Origin: a virus
Length of the DNA: 25,281 nt
IMG/VR virus record: IMGVR_UViG_3300042861_000488
Span: 1 to 25,281 of that record
Reading direction: 5' to 3' (one strand)
Shown: positions 20,343 to 25,281 of the stretch, piece by piece
Numbering within the stretch: the stretch's first letter is position 1
How the letters are laid out: each line of letters begins with the position of its first letter
Program-made: the position numbers and the translations under genes
Notes under the pieces: generated by a model
Told to the model about the DNA's origin: nothing
What the model saw: the letters and a program-made list of their open reading frames with translations, nothing else
The model's database searches: none

Positions 20343-21499
20343 TGCTACAAGCAACCACAGCACAGAAGAAGATAGCAAAGTTAAAAAAGCGGGTACGCAT
20401 TGTGCGTGGTGGTACATCCTCATCCAAGACATTCTCAATTATTCCAATGCTTATTACCTATGCCGTGCAGAAACCAAGCACGGAGATAAGTATTGTGGCG
20501 GAATCCATCCCACATTTGCGGAGGGGTGCTATTCGTGATTTCCTTAAAATTATGCAGATGGTAGGCATGTACGATGATAACAAATGGAATAAATCATCCT
20601 TGACCTATACATTTAACAACGATTCATTCATTGAGTTTTTTTCTGCCGATCAACCCGACAAATTACGAGGTGCAAGGCGTGATGTGTTATTCGTTAATGA
20701 GTGCAACAACATAGAATGGGAATCATATTACCAAATGGCAATACGTACCCGAAAGTTTATCTATCTTGATTATAACCCAGTTACTGAATTTTGGGTGGAT
20801 ACAGAATTGATTAACGACCCCGATTCCGAAATGGTAGTACTTACCTACAAGGATAACGAGGCATTGGATGCATCCATTGTTAAGGAAATAGAAAAGGCAA
20901 GGGAGAAAGCCGAAACAAGCGACTATTGGCGGAATTGGTGGGCTGTATATGGGTTGGGGCAAATTGGTAATTTAGAAGGCGTTATATTCAGTAACTGGAA
21001 ACAAATTGATACCATCCCCAAGGAGGCACGATTAATTGGGTGTGGATTGGATTTTGGGTATTCGGTAGACCCAACGGCAATTGTGGAAGTATATCAATAC
21101 AACAACCAACGTATTTTGCATGAAGTGTGTTATCGTACAGGGATGATAAATAGCGACATTGCCAAGATATTGCCCAAGAATGTACCTATTTATGCAGATA
21201 GTGCAGAACCAAAGTCAATTGAGGAAATTAGGCGATTCGGTGTACCTATTAAGCCAGTTACCAAAGGTAAGGATTCCATAAACTTTGGAATACAGATAAT
21301 GCAAGGACAAGAGTATTTAGTAACCAAGGATTCCACCAACTTAATAAAAGAATTGCGAGGCTATTGCTGGGATAAGGGCAAAGATGGTAAAACACTACCC
21401 ATTCCAGTAGGTGTACATCACCAAATTGACTCCGTTCGCTACCATGAGATGGAAACTTTGGGATTAAAAAAGAATTTTGGAAATTATGATATAAGATAA
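20342..21499 (+). CDS. terL: Terminase large subunit (PBSX/Terminase_3 type)
   Basis: 385 residues. ATPase domain: Walker A-like GGTSSSKT (23-30), IVAESIPHLRRGAIRDF, Walker B RDVLFVNE (113-120) and YLDYNPVTEFWVD coupling region (141-153). RNase H-like nuclease: GCGLDFGYSVDPTAIVEV (about 233-250), IYADSAEPKSIEEIRRFG (about 283-300) and a C-terminal DSVRYHEMETL. These give the motor and headful or cos nuclease that packages DNA into the prohead through the portal. Slightly shorter than average but with all motifs. It is followed by the promoter and RNA at 21508-21611. Confidence 0.93.
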   Translation: MLQATTAQKKIAKLKKRVRIVRGGTSSSKTFSIIPMLITYAVQKPSTEISIVAESIPHLRRGAIRDFLKIMQMVGMYDDNKWNKSSLTYTFNNDSFIEFFSADQPDKLRGARRDVLFVNECNNIEWESYYQMAIRTRKFIYLDYNPVTEFWVDTELINDPDSEMVVLTYKDNEALDASIVKEIEKAREKAETSDYWRNWWAVYGLGQIGNLEGVIFSNWKQIDTIPKEARLIGCGLDFGYSVDPTAIVEVYQYNNQRILHEVCYRTGMINSDIAKILPKNVPIYADSAEPKSIEEIRRFGVPIKPVTKGKDSINFGIQIMQGQEYLVTKDSTNLIKELRGYCWDKGKDGKTLPIPVGVHHQIDSVRYHEMETLGLKKNFGNYDIR

Positions 21500-21507
21500 T
21501 TTTTTTC

Positions 21508-21515
21508 TATATTTG
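21508..21515 (+). promoter_or_regulatory. Promoter element of small RNA copy 2
   Basis: TATATTTG, an exact TAnnTTTG, 9 nt after the terminase stop. Nineteen nt upstream stands ATG instead of TTG, 2 of 3 bases. Predicted start about 21520. The flanking bases (TATATTTGTGT) match copy 1 (TATATTCGTGT). Confidence 0.65.
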
Positions 21516-21519
21516 TGTA

Positions 21520-21611
21520 TTGAGTTACAGTCGAGAGTAACGTTAAGATTTTTTGCCCGTTTTGATTATGCCACCTCGACCTCTGGCGTAGTTGATTCGG
21601 GCATTTTTTTT
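21520..21611 (+). ncRNA. Structured small RNA copy 2 with kissing-loop hairpins
   Basis: About 92 nt. Hairpin 1: TTGA (21520-21523) and GTTAC (21524-21528), loop AGTCGAGA (21529-21536), GTAAC (21537-21541), a bulged G, then TTAA (21543-21546), the same layout as copy 1 with the bulge on the 3' side. Hairpin 2: TGCCCG (21554-21559) with CGGGCA (21598-21603), two mismatches, then 12 pairs between 21562-21573 and 21584-21595, loop CCTCGACCTC (21574-21583), then eight T's (21604-21611). GTCGAG (21530-21535) in loop 1 is the exact complement of CTCGAC (21575-21580) in loop 2. Loop bases differ from copy 1, but complementarity is kept. Confidence 0.8.
21554..21611 (+). terminator. Terminator hairpin (hairpin 2) of small RNA copy 2
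   Basis: 18 pairs with a two-base mismatch and an eight-T tail. It also separates terminase transcription from the tail genes. Confidence 0.85.
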
Positions 21612-21976
21612 GGCAAAAAGTGACCAATGGAGGTTGTCAGGTCTGAACCTTAACAAAATTAGACGGTAAAAGCCATTGTTTTGCTAAAAAGTTGGGTGAA
21701 ATACTTGTAAAGAAACCTATGCTCTGACCAAAACCCGTCAACATAGTCCGTGAAACCGAGAGGCAAAACACACAAGTAACCTATAACCCCCCACCAAATT
21801 TGGGTGTAAACGCATAAGAATAGGGGTTGCGGGAGGAATTGTTCACCTGGCTATGGGAGTTTTTAACCCATTACCTTTGGGATTCTAAATTCAACAAAGT
21901 CGAGTTTGGGTATTTCACGGGATAGGGGTTGCTATGTTTTATAATTACAAATACAAAATCAATCGTTTTATAATAA
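21612..21976 (+). other. Structured non-coding region of about 365 nt
   Basis: No coding ORF longer than about a dozen codons in this stretch. Several hairpins can be drawn: CTATG (21717-21721)/CATAG (21742-21746) with inner TGAC/GTCA; CACC (21792-21795)/GGTG (21803-21806); ATGGG (21853-21857)/CCCAT (21867-21871). ATAGGGGTTGC occurs twice (21820-21830, 21922-21932), and AACCCC (21785-21790) can pair with GGGGTT of either copy, so two folds are exclusive. GTCGAG, the loop-1 sequence of the small RNA, reappears at 21899-21904. It may be a 5' leader of the tail operon, an independent ncRNA, or a packaging site. Confidence 0.55.
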
Positions 21977-22710
21977 ATGAACAAAACACTTATAGTGCCA
22001 TCGTCATTGAATGATATTCCATTGCAACAAATGTTGGAGTATCAGCAATTGAACCCCGAATTGGATGACCACGAAAAAGCCATCCAAGCGGTTAGTATAT
22101 TTTGCAATATTTCTGTTAAAGAGGTAACCCAAATTCCTTACGAAGCATTGAGCCGAACTGTGGATTTAATAAAAAAGGCATTGGATGAAAAGCCCAAGTT
22201 TGAATCCAAGTTTGAATTGAATGGGGTTAAATATGGGTTTGTGCCTAACTTGGATGAATTGAGTACGGGATCGTTCGTGGATATTGAGAATTACTACAAG
22301 AATAAAGAATTGTATCGTGTATTATCCGTATTGTATCGCCCCATTACCATAGAGGGGCAGAAAGGGCGGTATGATATTGAACCATACAAAGGGAAGATAA
22401 ACGAAGAGTTTAGATTAATCCCCAGCGGCATCGCTTATGGTGCAATGGTTTTTTTTTGGAGTTTAGGAATCGACTTGTTGAATTGTACCCTGAAATTCTT
22501 GGAGGAGAATCCGAAGGTACAAGCGATGAGTACGGTATCAGTAACAAATGGGGATGGTTTAGTTTTATCCACTGGATATGTGACGGAGATATTACAAGAG
22601 TTGACATTGTTACAGAATACCCCATTCATAAAACCCTCCTTTGGGGTTGTTACAAAACCGATATGGCAGAACTTGAAAAGAAAGCAATCCAAAAAGCATA
22701 TAACCGATGA
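21977..22710 (+). CDS. Tail assembly chaperone, -1 frameshift product
   Basis: Same N-terminal 157-160 residues, then the -1 frame from about 22456 to the TGA at 22708-22710. It encodes LEFRNRLVELYPEILGG, KWGWFSFIHWICDGDITRVD and YPIHKTLLWGCYKTDMAELE. The KWGW-xx-xI-x-x-x-DGDI...TxxPIHKxLxxxxxKxDxxELE pattern is the normal C-terminal domain found after these chaperones in Bacteroidota phages. Its stop TGA overlaps the next gene's ATG (ATGA). The fused product would be the gpGT equivalent that recruits the tube protein. Confidence 0.7.
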
Positions 22711-22717
22711 ACAATAA
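21977..22717 (+). CDS. Tail assembly chaperone, 0-frame product
   Basis: 246 residues in the zero frame. Residues about 1-157 (LIVPSSLNDIPLQQMLEYQQ, KAIQAVSIFCNISVKEVTQI, KPKFESKFELNGVKYGFVPN, IENYYKNKELYRVLSVLYRP, RLIPSGIAYGAMVFF) are the N-terminal domain of Bacteroidota phage tail assembly chaperones. After the T9 slip site the zero frame continues for 88 codons (WSLGIDLLNCTLKFLEENPK ...). It would bind the tape measure protein while the tail is assembled. First gene of the tail operon after the non-coding region. The overlap with a long -1 frame gives two products from one gene, like lambda gpG and gpGT. Confidence 0.75.
   Translation: MNKTLIVPSSLNDIPLQQMLEYQQLNPELDDHEKAIQAVSIFCNISVKEVTQIPYEALSRTVDLIKKALDEKPKFESKFELNGVKYGFVPNLDELSTGSFVDIENYYKNKELYRVLSVLYRPITIEGQKGRYDIEPYKGKINEEFRLIPSGIAYGAMVFFWSLGIDLLNCTLKFLEENPKVQAMSTVSVTNGDGLVLSTGYVTEILQELTLLQNTPFIKPSFGVVTKPIWQNLKRKQSKKHITDEQ
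22449..22457 (+). other. Slippery T9 tract for -1 frameshift
   Basis: Nine T's preceded by GG: zero-frame codons GTT TTT TTT TGG. A -1 slip on T TTT TTT lets ribosomes read TTG GAG TTT AGG in the other frame. Confidence 0.75.
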
Positions 22718-23198
22718 TCACATAGGTACTGCATTCCAGATATTCCGTGAGATAGCAGATGAATTAGGGTGGAACTATTCCCACGGCACATTGGATGAAC
22801 ATTCCTTGAAAGCCGTAACCGTGTACCCACTTTTGCACGTAACCATGCAAAACGCATCGTTGACCGATGTAACCGAACAATTTACTTTCAATATTTTAAT
22901 AGCAGATATCACAAACTATTTAAAAGGCGAAAATGAACAACAAGATTTGGTTGACACTTATGAACTTATTGGCTACACTGAAAATCAGAACTATGCACAC
23001 ATTTTGCAGAATCTGTATGTGGAATTTTCCCGCATGATTTATGCCAAGGAAAAGGAGTATTATTCTCAAATTCAGTTTAATAGACCAATTACATTTACCC
23101 CATTCGTTGAGGGAGGTGGGGATGTATTAACAGGGTACAACGTATCCATATCCATTAACCAAATTAACCCTTGGGTTACTGATGGCACTTGTTACTGA
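22707..23198 (+). CDS. Head-tail connector/tail completion-like protein
   Basis: 163 residues. ADELGWNYSHGTLDEHSLKA and then LLHVTMQNASLTDVTEQFTF, YVEFSRMIYAKEKEYYSQIQ, PFVEGGGDVLTGYNVSISI. A helix-then-sheet layout and position after the chaperone suggest a tail terminator or completion protein. No motif gives certainty. ATGA overlap with the chaperone -1 product and TGATG with the next gene. Confidence 0.55.
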   Translation: MNNNHIGTAFQIFREIADELGWNYSHGTLDEHSLKAVTVYPLLHVTMQNASLTDVTEQFTFNILIADITNYLKGENEQQDLVDTYELIGYTENQNYAHILQNLYVEFSRMIYAKEKEYYSQIQFNRPITFTPFVEGGGDVLTGYNVSISINQINPWVTDGTCY

Positions 23199-23773
23199 TG
23201 GCAATTGAATACACCAATACAAAGTTAGTGGCTCAAAAGATGGCGAATTTTTACGCCTCCCAAGCCAAATTGGAATTGGAAGCCAAACACACCCGTGTGG
23301 CTATTCGTGCCAAGTGGAAAAAGATGGGTAACGATTGGCAGCCCGTGAACGTGGTAAAACAAAAGATACGTGCCAATTATGTGGCATCGGGTAATCTGGT
23401 ACGTTCCATTATACCCTTTGTGGATGGTATGGAGTTCGGTATTACCATGGATTGGTATGGTGAGGCAATCCGTAAAGGTAGGCAGCCAATGGGTAAGTTT
23501 AGAGGCGGTAAAGGGATACCACCCACGGCAATGGATGCATGGGTAATGAATAAGCGATTACGCCCAAAAGACCCATCAAGTGGACAATTTTTGTCCAATA
23601 CATCCAAAAACAAAAACGCCATGAAATTCCTAATGAATAGGAAGATTAAGCACTTTGGGATTGAGCCGTTTGATTTCCTATCCAAGGCAACCGTATCCAC
23701 CAATTTTAAATTCAAACAAGAGTTAGAACAAGCAGTTAAACAAGATATTCAAAATTATGTCCGTAACATTTGA
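23198..23773 (+). CDS. HK97 gp10-like minor structural protein
   Basis: 191 residues from ATG 23198, which overlaps the previous stop (TGATG); a TTG at 23189 is less likely. Basic protein with TRVAIRAKWKKMGNDWQPVN, ASGNLVRSIIPFVDGMEFGI, YGEAIRKGRQP, RGGKGIPPTAMDAWVMNKRL, typical of HK97 gp10/tail-completion proteins (SGxLxxS, xGxxxR, IPPxxxxxW). It would help join head and tail. C-terminal helix overlaps the next gene by 17 nt. Confidence 0.65.
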   Translation: MAIEYTNTKLVAQKMANFYASQAKLELEAKHTRVAIRAKWKKMGNDWQPVNVVKQKIRANYVASGNLVRSIIPFVDGMEFGITMDWYGEAIRKGRQPMGKFRGGKGIPPTAMDAWVMNKRLRPKDPSSGQFLSNTSKNKNAMKFLMNRKIKHFGIEPFDFLSKATVSTNFKFKQELEQAVKQDIQNYVRNI

Positions 23774-24863
23774 GCAACAACCATCGGATAATATGGGGGC
23801 ATTATCGCCCATTATTTACCAAGTATATGACACCGATTACACCAAAACAGGGTTTTACTACCTCTTTGATGTATATGTTTGGAATGGGGCGGCATCGTTT
23901 CCAGCATCCCCAAACTATTCCATTACCAAATACCCAGATCAATACGCAAACAATCGGGCATGGATAGACATTCATAAATTGGTGAACCAAGCCTTAACCG
24001 AGGACTTTTTGGAGGTAGGCACATACAAGCCCAATGTAACGGGTGGGGCGTGTTATTTTGGCGTTAAATGCAAAGGGGTATGGGCTACGGGTTCGGGTTC
24101 ATTTACATCCTCAAACATTAAATTAGCGACCAATGGTTGGACATATACCCAAGACGGATTCAATGCAACAATAGCAGCGGATATCTTAACCGAGAAAAGT
24201 ACCTTTTATATCACTACTGATACCCCATCTTATTACGTGTGGTATAATGCAAGTGTAATTACATCCATAACCATTGTAGCGACATCAATAACGCCCGTTG
24301 CGGTTACAAGTTCGGGAAATGCCATCCAAGGGGTTGACATCATTCAGTTATTACAAGCCGCAGGGGTATCGACAAATACAACCATCACGTTCACGTATGC
24401 AAGTGGCACCTATACATTCCCAATAAAATACCAATGTGAGAATAAGTACGGTTCAGTTACCATCCATTACCTTAACAGATTTGGCGTGTATGAAACGATG
24501 GTATTTAATGCGTTAAGCCGTAGGAATTACAATTACACCCGTGAATCGTACGAACGCCCAATATTTAGGCAACAAGATATGTCATTGGCGTGGGATTATG
24601 GTGTGCATCAAACACAGAATTTCTTAACCAATGCCACTACGACATTAATTGTGAACACGGATTACATTCCAGAGGCATACAACGCCCAGATTCAAGAGAT
24701 TTTTGCATCGGATAATTTATTGATTGATGATGGAGGCGATGCATATTCCGCACGGATAACCGACACGGCATTCAATCGCCTAACCCGAATAAACGATAAA
24801 TTGATTCAATACACATTAACCATTGAATACAACCAACCATTAATCAATAAAATTGTAAGGTAA
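23757..24863 (+). CDS. Tail/baseplate structural protein
   Basis: 368 residues, beta-rich, no signal peptide. N-terminal half contains SPIIYQVYDTDYTKTGFYYL and NRAWIDIHKLVNQALTEDFL; the middle is Ser/Thr-rich repeats of short strands; the C-terminal part has YGSVTIHYLNRFGVYETMVF, RRNYNYTRESYERPIF and RINDKLIQYTLTIEYNQPLI. Proteins of this build occur with the next gene in Bacteroidota phage tail clusters. Function within the tail tip or baseplate is likely. TAATG overlap with the following gene. Confidence 0.6.
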   Translation: MSVTFEQQPSDNMGALSPIIYQVYDTDYTKTGFYYLFDVYVWNGAASFPASPNYSITKYPDQYANNRAWIDIHKLVNQALTEDFLEVGTYKPNVTGGACYFGVKCKGVWATGSGSFTSSNIKLATNGWTYTQDGFNATIAADILTEKSTFYITTDTPSYYVWYNASVITSITIVATSITPVAVTSSGNAIQGVDIIQLLQAAGVSTNTTITFTYASGTYTFPIKYQCENKYGSVTIHYLNRFGVYETMVFNALSRRNYNYTRESYERPIFRQQDMSLAWDYGVHQTQNFLTNATTTLIVNTDYIPEAYNAQIQEIFASDNLLIDDGGDAYSARITDTAFNRLTRINDKLIQYTLTIEYNQPLINKIVR

Positions 24864-25281
24864 TGAATGTCAGGTTTTCAATGACCATTGCAGGTCAACC
24901 AATTGATTTATTCCAAGATGAGGTTGTTAAATTAACACGGCAAGTTAAGGATGTTAGCGACCTATCACAGGCACGAACAGATTTTACCCAACAATTTACC
25001 ATCCCCAGTTCCCCAACCAATGATGAGGTATTTAGTAATTATTTTGAAGAGAATATTGTATTAGGAAATTGGAATGCATACCTAAAATTGGATGCCACCA
25101 TTTATGTCCATGGATTGCCTACGTTTGTGGGATGCGTGGAATTAAGCGGGGTAAAATACGCCAATGGATTAGCACGGCAATACGATATTATATTCTATGG
25201 ACAAGCCAAAAACGCAATGGCATTGTTTGGGGAAGATTCCATGATTGATGTGGATTGGACAGATTTAAACCATGAAGTAAC
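24863..25281 (+). CDS. Tail/baseplate protein (partial, cut by window end)
   Basis: 139 codons, open at the window edge. NVRFSMTIAGQPIDLFQDEV, KLTRQVKDVSDLSQARTDFT, QQFTIPSSPTNDEVFSNYF and ATIYVHGLPTFVGCVEL form a pattern well known to me from large tail proteins of Bacteroidota phages (DLFxDExxxLxxQVKDxxDxxxxxxDFxQxFTIPxSxxN). It is probably a baseplate or tail-tip protein; the true length is unknown. It begins by TAATG overlap. Confidence 0.7.
   Translation, partial: MNVRFSMTIAGQPIDLFQDEVVKLTRQVKDVSDLSQARTDFTQQFTIPSSPTNDEVFSNYFEENIVLGNWNAYLKLDATIYVHGLPTFVGCVELSGVKYANGLARQYDIIFYGQAKNAMALFGEDSMIDVDWTDLNHEV

Noticed and set aside
21661-21780. Hammerhead or group I intron core in the non-coding gap (GAAAC-type pieces near 21750)
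   Set aside because: The CUGAnGA core and its companion stems are absent, and no conserved P4/P7 elements or interrupted exon could be found.
22456-22710. Separate gene from TTG 22456
   Set aside because: No ribosome site, and the codon lies within the T9 slip tract. The frame is better explained as the -1 extension of the tail chaperone.
23770-23967. 65-codon + strand ORF inside the tail protein gene
   Set aside because: It is a shadow in another frame of the 368-residue protein, with no independent start signal.
1-25281. Lysogeny module (integrase, repressor, attachment site)
   Set aside because: No such gene or repeat pair is seen in the window; the genome outside it is not visible, so temperate lifestyle cannot be excluded.

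Overview
The window is a continuous stretch of a tailed-phage (Caudoviricetes) genome, almost certainly from a phage of Bacteroidota and probably of a flavobacterial-type host. It is AT-rich, and every protein gene lies on the + strand, packed head to tail with ATGA/TAATG overlaps. Several promoters match the Bacteroidota pattern TTG-N19-TAnnTTTG, and most genes start behind A-rich leaders instead of strong Shine-Dalgarno sites. Many small genes resemble protein families I know from Bacteroidota phages. No integrase, repressor or transposase is visible. The tail-assembly-chaperone frameshift arrangement and the structural set suggest a long-tailed (siphovirus-like) particle.

Layout. 10-5316: head and head-tail genes (major capsid protein, tail-tube-like protein, a portal with a long C-terminal extension, adaptor, spanin-like lipoprotein). 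5347-7400: SEC-C-like mini-protein, receptor-binding or tail-fibre-like protein and associates. 7397-8504: lysis cassette (small membrane proteins and holin candidate, small basic protein, amidase endolysin). 8505-10550: a strong promoter and an operon of small accessory genes, including a cysteine-triplet repeat protein. 10575-12280: tRNA-Leu-like gene, small DNA-binding candidate, ssDNA-binding protein and unknowns. 12337-14360: a promoter-to-terminator small RNA, a replication initiator carrying iterons, and a DnaB-type helicase. 14373-16702: small genes, VRR-NUC nuclease and cytosine-methyltransferase-like protein. 16744-19769: sigma factor, ParB-like protein, DUF551-like protein and glycosyltransferase. 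19823-21499: terminase small subunit, DUF3310 and terminase large subunit. 21508-21976: a second copy of the small RNA plus about 365 nt of structured non-coding sequence. 21977-25281: tail chaperones (with a -1 frameshift), connector and tail genes, the last one cut by the window edge.

The most unusual signal is a two-member family of roughly 92-96-nt RNAs (about 12370-12465 and 21520-21611). Each has a promoter-like element, a first hairpin with a 3'-side bulge, and a second, terminator-type hairpin. In each copy the loop of hairpin 1 is perfectly complementary to the loop of hairpin 2, but the loop sequences differ between copies (7 of 7 in one, 6 of 6 in the other). This is compensatory covariation for a kissing-loop RNA. 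One copy sits directly before the replication initiator gene, the other at the start of the tail region. Other notable items are four 16-bp iterons inside the initiator gene (a lambda-O-like origin), a 10-A slippage tract at the end of the portal core, a -1 frameshift site with two long overlapping frames, an SSB acidic tail in the wrong frame, a 32-unit cysteine-triplet repeat, and an oversized tRNA-Leu-like gene.
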